The position numbers and the translations under genes were made by a program. The notes under the pieces were generated by a model that worked only from the letters and a program-made list of their open reading frames with translations, made no database searches and was not told the origin of the DNA. Of a stretch of DNA of 64,000 bases, positions 22,621 to 34,196 are shown piece by piece (the stretch's first letter is position 1; every line of letters begins with the position of its first letter). The stretch is from Dromiciops gliroides (lineage: Eukaryota; Chordata; Mammalia; Microbiotheria; Microbiotheriidae). The stretch is from contig NC_057867.1 in the NCBI RefSeq assembly GCF_019393635.1, positions 1,134,527 to 1,198,526 on the forward strand, read 5' to 3'.

Positions 22621-25600
22621 GCGGGTGGAGGTCCTCTTCATTGTGGGTTTGAGCGGGCGGACAACACCCCAAAATGGCGCCGGCTAGCCAAGGGCCAGAT
22701 CATTCTGGAAAAAAACAAGCACACTGACTGCTGCATGGCCACCCCTTGTGGCGGTTGGGAGAGAAGCAGGCCCTTTGTGCGCATGCCCCTTCTGCCTCCC
22801 CCTCCCCCCCCTTCGGCCTGCCTCCGTGGGCGAGCCCTGAGCCAGACCCCACCTCCCTCCCCCTACCTCATTTGCTCCTCCTACCCCTGTCAATCCCCAC
22901 TCGCTCCTCCCTTCCCAGGCCTCATTCGCTCCTCCCTCACTCCTTCCCCCCTCCCCTAAAGGAATGTCCGCGTCACGCGGTCTAACAAAGCCTGTTTCTT
23001 TTCTAGAGCCTTTTTACAAGGGAATCAGCAGATGATAAGTCCAGCAAGGTTCGTATGAAAGCAAAAGTGGAATCTGTGAATGGTTTTGTTTTTTTTTAAT
23101 TTTACCTGTATTTCAGTCCCATTGCCTTCCTGGATGTTGATTTCATCTTCCTATCCATTTATTGTACACACTGACAAGTTCCTCTGAAGAGAAGGGGGTG
23201 CATCCCTCACTTGGGGGATTGTGGGGTGGCAGTCTGACAGGCCCAGCATCCCTGAGCTTTGGGTTCGAGAGGAAGGAGGAACTGTCCAAGATCTACAACT
23301 TGAGAGAGTGAGTGTGAGTGTGGGGAGTGGTTAAGGCACATGAACACACATACACACCCCAAAAAACCTAAACTCTATTTTGTATTTCTTTGCTCTCTAG
23401 ACAAGGGACTGAGCACTGTAAAGGACTGCAAAAAACTGGAAATCCACGTATGTGAACAAGATTTTTATCAACTGAAGTGGGCCGAAATCAGAGAGCCATG
23501 GAGTGAAAGGCCATAGAGGTCAGTGGGGGGGGGGGGGATAACAGTATGCAGAGTCTAGCTCAGTCTCCAAAGCCTCTGGAGCAGAGGAGGACCTGAGCTG
23601 CCCCTCACATGAGCAAGTCTGTTCAGCCATTGTATTCCATGGGAATTAACCCACCACAAGAAACTCCCCCAGGAGATATGAAGTCAAAGAATAGGGAGCA
23701 GTTTTTGTTTGTTTTTTGTAGGGCAATGAAGGTTAAGTGACTTGCCCATGGTCACACAGCTAGTAAGTATCAAGTGTTTGAGGCTGGATTTAAACTCAGG
23801 TCCTCTTGAATCCAGGGGCAATGCTTTATCCACTGTACCACCTACCTGCCCCCTATAGTGAGCACTTGTTTGTGTGCGTGAGGCAATTAGGGTTAAGTGA
23901 CTTGCTCGGGGTCACACAGCTAGTAAGTGTCAAGTGTCTGAGGCCGGATTTGAACTCAGGCCCTCCTGACTCCAGGGCGGGTGCCCTATCCACTGCGCCA
24001 CCTAGTGAGCACTTTTTCAAGGAAGAATCACAAAGGATAGGTGACCACATGAAAACCTACTGCACACTGCTGGTACAGGAAATATGAAGACAAAAGCTGG
24101 AGGTTTTACATCACACCAGGCAAATTTAAGCCAGGCACACCCCGCTGCACTGTTGGTGGCATTCTAAAGCGGGCCCATCCACTCTAGATGTCAGTTTAGA
24201 ATTCTCCCAGAAAAGTGGGGCACCTGGCCAGAGTGGGTGGCCCAGCTCTCTCTGCTGGGCTTGGAGCCCAGGGCAGTCAAAGACAAAACAGAGGTACCCA
24301 GACCCTCAGAACAACTCAGTTAAAAACATAGAGGATGCCCACTGCCCAAGGATGAGCCAGCTAAACCCTGGCACCTACAGGCAATGAAATATTCTGCAGT
24401 AAAACACATGACCCTGGGGGTGCAGGTAGGTACAGCTGGGAACTGGCCAAAGAGCCTGATAAGAAGGGTACCCGGGGGCAGCTAGGTGGTGCAGTGGATA
24501 GAGCACCAGCCCTGGAGTCAGGAGGACCTGAGTTCAAATCCGGCCTCAGATACTTGACATGTACTAGTTGTGTGACCCTGGGCAAGTCACTTAACCCCCA
24601 TTGCCCTGCAAAAGAAAAAAAGAAAAAGAGTATATTTAAAAAAAAAAAAGGGTACCTGCAAGAAAAATGCCGAGCTCAGTCAAAGGACTATGAACTCAAA
24701 AGAAGTGGGAAACTGTGGCCCCAGAGGACCAACATCAGAAGCCCAAATGAGGGCACTGTAGGGGGACCATAAAATGACAAAAGATACCCCAAAAGATTTT
24801 CAGGACAGTAAAAAGAGCTACAAAAGTAAACACTGGGAGTTTTAAGGCCATCTTTGCTGAGAGGAAGACTGGCAGCCAGTGAGGTGAGAGGGCCTGGCAT
24901 CATCCTGCATTCAGCACCATTAGACTAAAGCAACAGGGTCCTTTTGTAGCAAACTTGTTGGGGGAGCCCTTTCTTACTCACAATTGTGTGTTTAACAGCT
25001 AAAAGACAAAAGCAATACGCTGTTTATCTAGCTGTGGAACCTGAACAAGGAATGAACTGAAAACCCAGCGTGAGGCCTCCCTACACAGAGTGTCTAGACA
25101 CAGCATTTCTCTGCCCTGGAAGCCAGTGGGCCAAATGTATAGCTTCTCACCATCTGCTGTTCCCTTGTCACAGTGTTTTGAGAGGTATAGTCCTCACTAA
25201 CATCTGGACCTGTTTTTGTTGGCAAAGTCTGTGCCACCACCTAGGGCTATCTGGGGGAAATCTAGCCTGTGTTTGGAGCCTGTGCCTCTGTCCTGGGGCG
25301 GGGGTGGGGGTAGGGCACAGTCAGGCCTCTACTGCCTTTGAGGGCCTGGGTCTCCATCTGGAGCTAGCTTTCATTTGGGGACATTACCACTTGTGTTTCC
25401 ATTTCATTTGGGAAATCTCCACTCATGCCATCTTTTATTTGCCTACACCTCAATCTGAGCCTCATCTCTCCATGCCTCCATCTTTTACTTGGAGACATCA
25501 CCTATCTGTGCCTCTGTTTTTCATTTAGGAAGTCATTGCACAAGTTTCTGTATTCTTTTGGAAATTACAGCCTGTGCCTCTATGACCTTCTGGGAATTGC

Positions 25601-28600
25601 CACCTGTGCCTGCATGTGGAGTCATCTTTGGGGAGCTCCAGCCTGTGTATTGGTCCTTGGGGGGAGGGGAGCTACAGTGGCCTCTGTTGCCATTGAGGGC
25701 AAGGAAATCTATGTGGCCTGGGTCTCCATCTGGAATCATTTGGGAAGCTAGCCTCTAGCATCTGGAGCCACCTTTGGGAATTACCACCTGTGCCTGCATG
25801 TGGAGTCATCTTTGGGGAGCTCCAGCCTGTGTATTGGTCCTTGGGGGGAGGGGAGCTACAGTGGGCCTCTGTTGCCTTTTGGAGGCAGAGAAATTTATTG
25901 CCTGGGTCTCCATCTGGAATCATTTGGGGAGCTAGCCTCTAGTATCTGGAGCCACCTTTGGGAATTAACCACCTGTTCCTGCACTGCCTTCTGGGAATTA
26001 CCACCTGTGCCTGCATGTGGAGCCATCTTTGGGAAGCTCCAGCCTGTGTATTGGTCCTTGGGGGGAGGGGAGCTACAGTGGCCTCTGTTGCCATTGAGGG
26101 CAAGGAAATCTATGTGGCCTGGGTCTCCATCTGGAGCCAGCTTTGGGGAGCTACCACCTGTGCCTCTAGCACTTGGAAATTAAGAGTCTGCCTTCACCTG
26201 AAGCCAGCTTTGGGCGCTCCAGTCAGAGCCATCTTTCATTTGGGAAATTGCCAATTGTGCCTGCCCGTGACTCCATCTCTTCATCTGGGGAATTACCATT
26301 CATGCCTCTAGCTCATTTGGAGACTCACCTCTTCATGCCTCCATCTTCTATTTGGAGAATCACCTATCTGTGCCTTCGTCTTCCATTTTTGGAATCAATC
26401 TCCATGCTTCTGTCTCCTTTTGGAATTTACAGCCTCTGCCTCAATGACCTCTTGGGAATTGCCGTCTGTGTCTCCATGACCTGGGAATTACATACAGCCT
26501 GTGCCTCCAAGCATGTTTTTCAGGAATTACCACCTGTGCTTTCATCTTGGTTTGGGGATACAGCCTGTGCCTCCCATTATAGGGAGACAGGCTGTATGTC
26601 TGTTGCTTTCTGAGAATTAACCACCTGTGCCTGCATATGGAGCCATCTTTGGGGAGCTCCAGCCTGTGTATTGGTCCTTGGGGGGAGGGGAGCTACAGTG
26701 GCCTCTGTTGTCTTTTGGAGGCAGAGAGATTTATTGCCTGGGTCTCCATCTGGAATCATTTGGGGAGCTAGCCTCTAGCATCTGGAGCCACCTTTGGGAA
26801 TTACCACCTGTGCCTGCACTGCCTTCTGGGAATTACCACCTGTGCCTGCATGTGGAGTCATCTTTGGGAAGCTCCAGCCTGTGTATTGGTCCTTGGGGGG
26901 AGGGGAGCTACGGTGGCCTCTGTTGCCATTGAGGGCAAGGAAATCTATGTGGCCTGGGTCTCCATCTGGAGCCAGCTTTGGGGAGCTACCACCTGTGCCT
27001 CTAGCACTTGGAAATTAAGAGTCTGCTATTTCATGAAATACACTCCTTGTGCCCCCCACTCCACTTGGGGAATTACCATTCATGCCTCTAGCTCGTTTGG
27101 AGACTCGTGTCTCCATGCCTCCGTCTTCTATTTGGAGAATCACCTATCTGTCTCTGTTTTCCATTTTTGGAATCAATCTCCATGCTTCTCTCTCCTTTTG
27201 GAATTTACAGCCTCTGCCTCAATGACCTTTTTGGGAATTACAGTCTGTGCCTCCAGCATGTTTTTCAGGAATTACCACCTGTGCTTTCATCTTGGTTTGG
27301 GGGAAGATACAGCCTGTGCCTCCCATTATAGGAAGATAGGCTGTATATCTGTTATCTTCTGGGAATTACCACCTGTGCCTGCATGTGGAGCCATCTTTGG
27401 GGAGCTCCAGCCTGTGTATTGGTCCTTGGGGGGAGGGGAGCTACAGTGGCCTCTGTTGCCATTGAGGGCAAGGAAATCTATGTGGCCTAGGTCTCCATCT
27501 GGAGCCAGCTTTGGGGAGCTACCACCTGTGCCTCTAGCACTTGGAAATTAAGAGTCTGCCTTCACCTGGAACCAGCTTTGGGAGCTCCAGTCAGAGCCAT
27601 TTTTCAGTTGGGAAAATGCCACTTGTGCCTGCCCTTCGTTTGTGGAATCGCTGACCATGACTCCATCTCTTCATATGGAGAATTATCACTCATCATTCCA
27701 TCTTTTATTTCGTGAAATACACTCCTTGTGCCCCCCACTCCACTTGGGGAATTACCATTCATGCCTCTAGCTCGTTTGGAGACTCGTCTCTCCATGCCTC
27801 CGTCTTCTATTTGGAGAATCACCTATCTGTGTCTCTGTTTTCCATTTTTGGAATCAATCTCCATGCTTCTGTCTCCTTTTGGAATTTACAGCCTCTGCCT
27901 CAATGACCTTTTTGGGAATTACCGTCTGTGTCTCCATGACCTGGGAATTACAGTCTGTGCCTCCAGCATGTTTTTCAGGAATTACCACCTGTGCTTTCAT
28001 CTTGGTTTGGGGATACAGCTTGTGCCTCCCATTATAGGGAGATAGGCTGTATTGTCTGTTGCCTTCTGGGAATTACCACCTGTGCCTGCATGTGGAGCCA
28101 TCTTTGGGGAGCTCCAACCTGTGTATTGGTCCTTGGAGGGAGGGGAGCTACAGTGGCCTCTGTTGCCGTTGAGGGCAAGGAAATCTATGTGGCCTGGGTC
28201 TCCATCTGGAGCCACCTTTGGGGAGCTACCACCTGTGCCTCTAGCACTTGGAAATTAAGAGTCTGCCTTCACCTGGAGCCAGCTTTGGGAGCTCCAGTCA
28301 GAGCCATCTTTCATTTGGGAAATTGCCAGTTGTGCCTGCCCGTGACTCCATCTCTTCATCTGGGGAATTACCACCTGTCATTCCATCTTTCATTTGGTGA
28401 AATACACTCCTTGTGCCATCCACTCCATTTGGGGAATTACCATTCTCCCCATGCCTCCGTCTTCTATTTGGAGAATCACCTATCTGTGCCTCCGTCTTCC
28501 ATTTTTGGAATCAATCTCCATGCTTCTGTCTCCTTTTGGAATTTACAGCCTCTGCCTCAATGACCTCTTGGGAATTGCCGTCTGTGTCTCCATGACCTGG

Positions 28601-31600
28601 GAATTACAGCCTGTGCCTGTTTTTGGTTCTGGGAATTACTACCTGAACTTCCATCATGATTTGGGAGAAGCTACCACCTGTGCCATCATGTGGAGCTATA
28701 GGTTGTATGTTTGCTGCCTTCTGGGAATTACCACCCTGCCTGCACTTGGAGCCATTGCCTTTTGGGGAATCACCACCTGTGTTTGTATCTGGGGCCATCT
28801 TTTGTGGGGGAGGGGGATGGCCTGAGTCTCCTTGCCTTTGGGCAATTACTGCCTATGCCATAGTCTCTTTGGGAGGCTCTGGGCCAGAGCCTCCCACTTT
28901 GAGGAGGTACATGCTGTACTTCTTCCCATGGGGGGTGGGGGGGGAGATAGCCTGTGCCAGCTTAGCCTCTCCCCCTAAAGAGAGGGACAGGCTCTAGCTC
29001 TCCCTGTGGAGAGGTCCAGCTATGCCTCTTCTTCCTATTCAAAATGATGACCTGTGCCTGTATCTCCTTTTAGGAATTTCCATCTGCAGAAGCTTCGCCC
29101 TTTGTGGATTACCACCTTCGGCCGGATCGCTCTTGGGGAATTAGCACCTGTGCCACTAACTTGGCCTTTGGGAATTCCAACTTGTTCTTCTATCTGGAGC
29201 TGTCTTTGGGGACTTTCAGCTAGCTGGTGGCTCTGTCTCCTTGGGGAGAATTAGAGCCTGTGTCTCTGTGGAGACATCTCTTGGGAGCGCCAGCCTGTAC
29301 CTTTCTGTTTCCAGGAAGGTGCATCCTATGCTTCCATGTCCATTTGGAGAGCCACGACGTGTGCCCCCAACTGGAGCCATTGTGGCAGAGCCACAGTCTG
29401 AATCTTTTTGTCTTCAAGGAGGCATAGCCGCAGTCTCTCAATCTTTGGGGAGAAACAGCCTGTACCTCTGGATTCTTTTGTGAAATAGCACCTATGCCTG
29501 CCTCACTTTTGAAGGAGGAGTAGCCTGTACCTCTATCCCTGGGGAGCTACAGCCTGTGCCTCTGTCTTTGTGGGGAGACCACCTGTGTCACCGTTTGAGC
29601 TTTTGGGAAATACCACCTGTGCTTCTGTTGGGGCTTTTGGGAAATACCACCTGTGCTTCTGTTGGGGCTTTTGGGAAATACCACCTGTGCCTCCATTAGG
29701 GCTTTTGGAAGATAACACCTGTGCCTCTGTGGGGGCTTTTGGGAGATATTGCCTGTGCCACCGTTTGGGCTTTTGGGAGATACCGCCTGTGCCACCGTTT
29801 GGGCTTTGGGGAGATACCGCCTGTGCCACCGTTTGGGCTTTTGGGAGATACCGCCTGTGCCACCGTTTGGGCTTTTGGGAGATACCGCCTGTGCCACCGT
29901 TTGGGCTTTTGGGAGATACCGCCTGTGCCACCGTTTGGGCTTTTGGGAGATACCGCCTGTGCCACCGTTTGGGCTTTTGGGAGATACCGCCTGTGCCACC
30001 GTTTGGGCTTTTGGGAGATATTGCCTGTGCCTCTGTGGGGGCTTTTGGGAGATACCGCCTGTGCCTCTGTAGGGGCTTTTGGAAGATACCGCCTGTGCCA
30101 CCGTTTGGGCTTTTGGGAGATACCGCCTGTGCCACCGTTTGGGCTTTTGGGAGATATTGCCTGTGCCTCTGTGGGGGCTTTTGGGAGATACCGCCTGTGC
30201 CTCTGTAGGGGCTTTTGGGAGATACCGCCTGTGCCACCGTTTGGGCTTTTGGGAGATATTGCCTGTGCCACCGTTTGGGCTTTTGGGAGATACCGCCTGT
30301 GCCACCGTTTGGGCTTTTGGGAGATACCGCCTGTGCCACCGTTTGGGCTTTTGGGAGATACCGCCTGTGCCACCGTTTGGGCTTTTGGGAGATACCGCCT
30401 GTGCCACCGTTTGGGCTTTTGGGAGATACCGCCTGTGCCACCGTTTGGGCTTTTGGGAGATATTGCCTGTGCCACCGTTTGGGCTTTTGGGAGATACCGC
30501 CTGTGCCTCTGTCGGGGCTTTTGGGAGATACCGCCTGTGCCACCGTTTGGGCTTTTGGGAGATACCGCCTGTGCCTCTGTAGGGGCTTTTGGGAGATACT
30601 GCCTGTGCCACCGTTTGGGCTTTTGGGAGATACCACCTTTGCCTCTCCTGTGGGGAAGGAGACACAGCCTTAGTCTTTAATCTTGCTTATAGCTTTGTCT
30701 CTCCTTTTTGTTATTTTGGGGGTGGGTGGAGGGGAGGGTGTGTGGGTAGGTGTGGGGGGTGATTTATGGTCTTTGCCTCCTGTCTCACTGTTTCTGTGGT
30801 TTTTTTTCCTTTTTGCAGCCTCTGCCTCCATCTCTTGAAGACAGAAATGATGTCTCCCTCAAGTCTTCTTGCCTCCTGTTTTTCACTAGCCAACATCCTT
30901 CCCAAAATGCAGTGCTGAATGAGAACTGAAGACCATATCCCAGATGGGACCTGATGAAGGTCTGCTTGTTTTGTCTTTTGTCAGAAAACTTAGGTCTGGC
31001 AGGAACCCTGTAGGGCCTCTAGCCCACCCTTCCCCAGACCTCACCCTGCTACCTCCATTTACATAGGTGAGGAAGTAGATCCAGAGAAAAGATTTGTGAC
31101 TATACCAGTCACAAAGGAGCAAGATCTTTTGACTCAAATGTGGCCCTTACTTTCTGTGACATAAAAGTAACCATGTAAACAAAGCAAAATTACCAGTAAA
31201 GATTGCCTTTCCCTATGCTCTAGGGAAATTTGGGAGTTCACAGTCTGTCACTGTGTCTTGCAGGTACCACCTGAGTTTATAAAGATTTAAAATTTCTGAA
31301 AGGGACCTAAAGAGATCATTGAGTCCAATTCCCTGAACCTCTGTGCCATTGAGTAAGAACTGAATCGGACACTGAGAATGAGTCTCTTGCCTTTGGAGGG
31401 AAGATTTGTGATCGGGATCATGAGCTCTGGGGGCCACTGAAATACTGGTTTGAAGGTTTTCTTTCGACCTTTGTTTCTTTCCTTTATTTGGACTTAAGCA
31501 GCCACAGGATTTACAGAGTTCCTGACTTGAAATTCTAGCCTGGGCAATGTTGAGCCAGTTATTTCCTATCTCTGGATCTGGGTTTCTTAATCTGTAAAAT

Positions 31601-31967
31601 TAGTGGGGGGTAGGGATTAGTTCACTAGGTAATCTTCTAGGTTTCTTGAAGCAATCTAAATTCTCTCACCATGGATCAAAGTCCATGAATGTTAGGCTTT
31701 AAAATCTTTGCTGCTCCAACATCATCAAGAGAATTGAATTGAACTCCAGTCTCCATTCAGCCCTGGAATCAAACACTCATTTTTCCTTTTCCTTTCTTTT
31801 TAGAAACAAACCAAGAGAAAGAGATGCTGGCAGAGTTTATAAAACCTGCGGGCCCCAATAGCTCTCAAGGATTGTTAAAGAAAAGGGCTTCCAATAGAAC
31901 CTGCATAGGAAAGAGCTCCAGCCCCCAGGACAGGGCCGAGCTGGACGAGATGGCCTGGCTGCCTTGA
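22155..31967 (+). CDS. Candidate four-exon gene, 177-aa protein, not recognised
   Basis: Assembled from splice sites alone: exons 22155-22435, 23007-23048, 23401-23447 and 31804-31967. Phases agree at all three joins (AG+A, AG+A, C+AA), and the chain ends in TGA at 31965-31967. Acceptors are good (TTTCTTTTCTAG, TTGCTCTCTAG, TTTCCTTTCTTTTTAG). Donors are GTAGGA, GTTCGT (weak) and GTATGT. Two overlapping AATAAA signals lie at 32293-32302. The N-terminal part is Arg/Pro-rich from CCG repeats and could partly be 5' leader, since there is no other in-frame Met in exon 1. The rest is hydrophilic, with DSAEDEEGARAFLQGNQQMI, then TEHCKGLQKTGNP, then QTNQEKEMLAEFIKPAGPN, ending AELDEMAWLP. There is no signal peptide, membrane segment or domain I recognise. 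Intron 3 (8.36 kb) carries two reverse SINEs, one forward SINE and the 5.4-kb minisatellite. Without transcripts it could also be a non-coding RNA or include other exons. Confidence 0.5.
22625..23000. other. Intron 1 of the candidate gene
   Basis: Pyrimidine-rich sequence (22790-22960, CCTCCCCCTCC-type) leading to the exon-2 acceptor. Confidence 0.5.
23701..23853 (-). repeat. WSINE1-like SINE
   Basis: Reverse copy in intron 3 of the candidate gene. Confidence 0.9.
23868..24002 (-). repeat. WSINE1-like SINE with 12-bp TSD
   Basis: TSD TAGTGAGCACTT at 23856-23867 and 24003-24014, immediately beside the previous SINE. It has no T-run; the tail side reads GTTTGTGTGCGTGAGGCAAT. Confidence 0.9.
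24473..24647 (+). repeat. WSINE1-like SINE with 9-bp TSD
   Basis: TSD AAGGGTACC at 24464-24472 and 24648-24656. The tail is long and interrupted by G and T. Confidence 0.92.
25250..29570. repeat. Old, diverged part of a ~34-bp minisatellite with higher-order copies
   Basis: Built of variants of TTTGGGGAATTACCACCTGT + GCCTCCATCT, roughly 30-37 bases each. A longer composite block containing GCCTGTGTATTGGTCCTTGG occurs seven times (near 25649, 25832, 26050, 26670, 26885, 27419 and 28125), so groups of units were duplicated together. From about 28600 to 29570 the units are strongly diverged singles. Frames open on either strand here reflect the repeat only. Confidence 0.9.
29571..30645. repeat. 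Young, homogeneous 34-bp minisatellite, about 30 units
   Basis: Unit of 34 bases: CTTTTGGGAGATACCGCCTG followed by TGCCACCGTTTGGG. Most units are identical; a second type has TGCCTCTGT(G/A)GGGG in the last part, and a few read GATATTG. Because 34 is not a multiple of 3 and the unit lacks stops, several frames stay open on both strands (to 372 codons on the minus strand and 319 on the plus strand). These are not genes. Confidence 0.97.
30700..31800. other. Distal part of intron 3
   Basis: Unique sequence with old repeat remnants. 30985-31130 and 31290-31420 carry 'AGGTGAGGAAGTAGATCCAG'- and 'AAAGGGACCTAAAGAGATCA'-type wording of old mammalian repeats; 31525-31620 is MIR-like. A possible exon after TTTTTTGCAG-like sequence at 30819 would be in phase (C+CT) and ends in a stop at about 30930, so it could be an alternative last exon. 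Confidence 0.45.
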
Positions 31968-32292
31968 CATCTTGCCCTGCTATCGGAGGACAGGACTGCC
32001 CTGAGAAGATCTTCTGTCAAGTTCTGTTGTTCTAAAAATCTCACTTACAATTCCACAAATGGGTCATTCTCTCTGGCAGAATAAGGACTTACTGTGTTAC
32101 AGTGATGTGCCACAGTCTCTCTGAGCTGAACAGAAAGAAGCTCATGGAGAGATCAGCCTTCTGGTTTTGTCTGCATACCTCCAGAAGCTAGCACTGAGCA
32201 TGTGTCTAAGAGGTGCTTTTTGAACTGAATTTACTTGGGTTGTTCGACTCATCATTTCTGTTTTTATCAGACACTGAAAAGAATAGTACAGC

Positions 32293-32302
32293 AATAAATA
32301 AA
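32293..32302 (+). terminator. Poly(A) signals of the candidate gene
   Basis: Two overlapping AATAAA hexamers, 326 bases after the predicted stop. Confidence 0.6.
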
Positions 32303-32524
32303 CCACATGATGCAGCAGAAACCCTTTGTCCTGAGTTTTCATGATCTCACCATTGCAAGAATACAAGCAGGCTATCAAAAGACTGGGCAACATTGGAATG
32401 CTCAGGTCTGGCCTACCCCCAGTCCAGCCTCTACTGCTATCACCTTATGTTTGCCAATTGGAAGGCTCTCACAGGTTCCCTCATTATGGATTGGAAAGGT
32501 TTTAGATAACAACTACAAAGTTGG

Positions 32525-32640
32525 CCTAGGAGCCAGGAAGCCCTGGGTTTGAGTGTCACCTGTGTGATCCTGAGCAAATAACTTGCCTTCTCTGCACTCG
32601 GGGCAGCTCCCTGAGTATATAAGGTACAGAGAAGGTGCCG
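32525..32640 (+). repeat. MIR-like SINE fragment
   Basis: GAGCCAGGAAGCCCTGGGTT and GTGATCCTGAGCAAATAACT are MIR-like. Confidence 0.6.
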
Positions 32641-32653
32641 GTGTTCCTACTGG

Positions 32654-32656
<3 letters not shown>

Positions 32657-32692
<36 letters not shown>
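32657..32692. repeat. (CA)n microsatellite
   Basis: About 15 CA units. Confidence 0.95.
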
Positions 32693-33342
32693 AATAAATG
32701 GTATCTATCCAGTGCTGCTTTCTATTCTAGATAGGCCACAAATGCGTCCAGCCCAGCCCCGGACCAAGAGAAATCTCAGAGATTCCCAGAGCCTATTCTG
32801 CAACCTATGGAGCTCTACATTCTGAGCTGCTGCTTACTTCTTGATACTGGAGGTATCCCCGGGTGCCAAGAGAAAATGGGAGCACCAACCTGGGATTCCC
32901 CCTCCTCCCCCCCAAGCTTCTAGTAGCATAGCTGACTAAGCATGAACTCAGGCCTTGCCTTTAGTTTGCTAGGCCTCAGCCTCAGGATGGGGCAATGCTA
33001 AGGACACATGGAGACCTGGTGCTCAGCGTTTCGATTTCTGTTTATACTCCAACCAAACTGTTGGACTCTAGAGAAGCCCTCCAGGCTCCCTACATTGGCT
33101 CACACTGCTTCTTAAACTTGGAATGTTTTCTTCCTTCCCCACCTCTGTTGCCTTTAGGTAGCACAGCTCCCACCTCTCAGAAAACCAAGGTCCCCCACAC
33201 AGTTCCCTAGAGGGAGCGAAGCCAGGGCTCCAATGCCCAACTCTCCTCATTCCAAGTAAATCTGGCACACTTTCCCATGACATCCCACTGCCTCCTTAGC
33301 ATCCCTCTCAATGCCTACCACAGTAAGCATCCACAAGCTTAC

Positions 33343-34196
33343 CTGGGATGTCTCTCGTTCCTCAGCAGTCAGACAAGTCCGTGTTCTCCCCGCTGGTAGC
33401 AGCGGCTCTGTCAGGAGGAGGCCATTCTGCTAACCGCTGTCCTGTCCATCCCAGACCTATTCCCATCTCTGGCTTTGGCTGCACTCCAGGTGCAGTTGTG
33501 GAGAGGAAGAAGGCATGGGGTGAAGGGAGTGGGATCAGATGCTCCAAACCAAAGGCAGTTTAAAGTAGCAGCATCCAGGCTTGGGGCACAGCTGTTTTTG
33601 CCAGAGCAGTGTGAACTCCAGGTCACAAGAGAAGGGGCCAGGTCCCTGCTCCCCAGAAACAAGTGACTGGGATGGGTCCCTTTGAACTCCATCTCACTCT
33701 GCCTTCACATGGGCCACTGCGAAGAGTATTCAGATGACTGAGACAACAAAAAGCAGAGAGGAGAAAGGGACCCCCTGCCCCCTTGGCAAATGGCAGATGG
33801 GAGAGCAAAAGTAGCCCAGTGTCTACACTGGCATTTGTATCAAGCCAGGGAGCAATAATGAGACACCCCCCCCCAAAAAAGCGACCCTTCAAAGTCATGG
33901 AGAGGCCAAGGCCAGGGCCCAGCCAGAGCCCGATAGCCTAAGTAAGGGCGACCTGCCCCCCCCCCCGCGGGGAGCCACGCGGCCCGGGACCAAAGGGCCG
34001 AGGGAGGCCGAGACCCGCCCCAGGCTCCGGCCTAACTCCTCCCCGTGCAGGCGCAGGGTGGAGGGCCCCCGGGCCACGGGGAGGCCGCGGCCCCACGCAG
34101 CCCCACGCGGCCCCCCACCAGAGCCCACGTGGAGGGGGCGGGGTGGAGCCAGGCTTTTCTCGCGGCGCGCCCCGGCCCGTCTTACCTGGGCCCGGC
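33343..34196 (-). ncRNA. Candidate minus-strand transcript from a CpG island, coding status unknown
   Basis: Two strong minus-strand donors are present: CCCAG/GTAAGACG with the exon ending at 34196 inside the CpG island, and CCCAG/GTAAGCTT with the exon ending at 33343. The second exon has a matching acceptor (CTCCTCCTGACAG) starting it at 33407, so it is 65 bases long. One frame of it is open, but I cannot link it to a known protein and find no further exons with confidence. The transcript would run towards, and perhaps overlap, the 3' end of the plus-strand candidate gene. Confidence 0.35.

Noticed and set aside
29571-30645. CRISPR-like array (regular ~34-bp repeats)
   Set aside because: Units are head-to-tail with no unique spacers, and the genome is mammalian.
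29533-30680. Long open frames (up to 372 codons) on both strands
   Set aside because: They come from a stop-free 34-bp repeat whose length is not a multiple of three; no start context, splice signal or protein family supports them.
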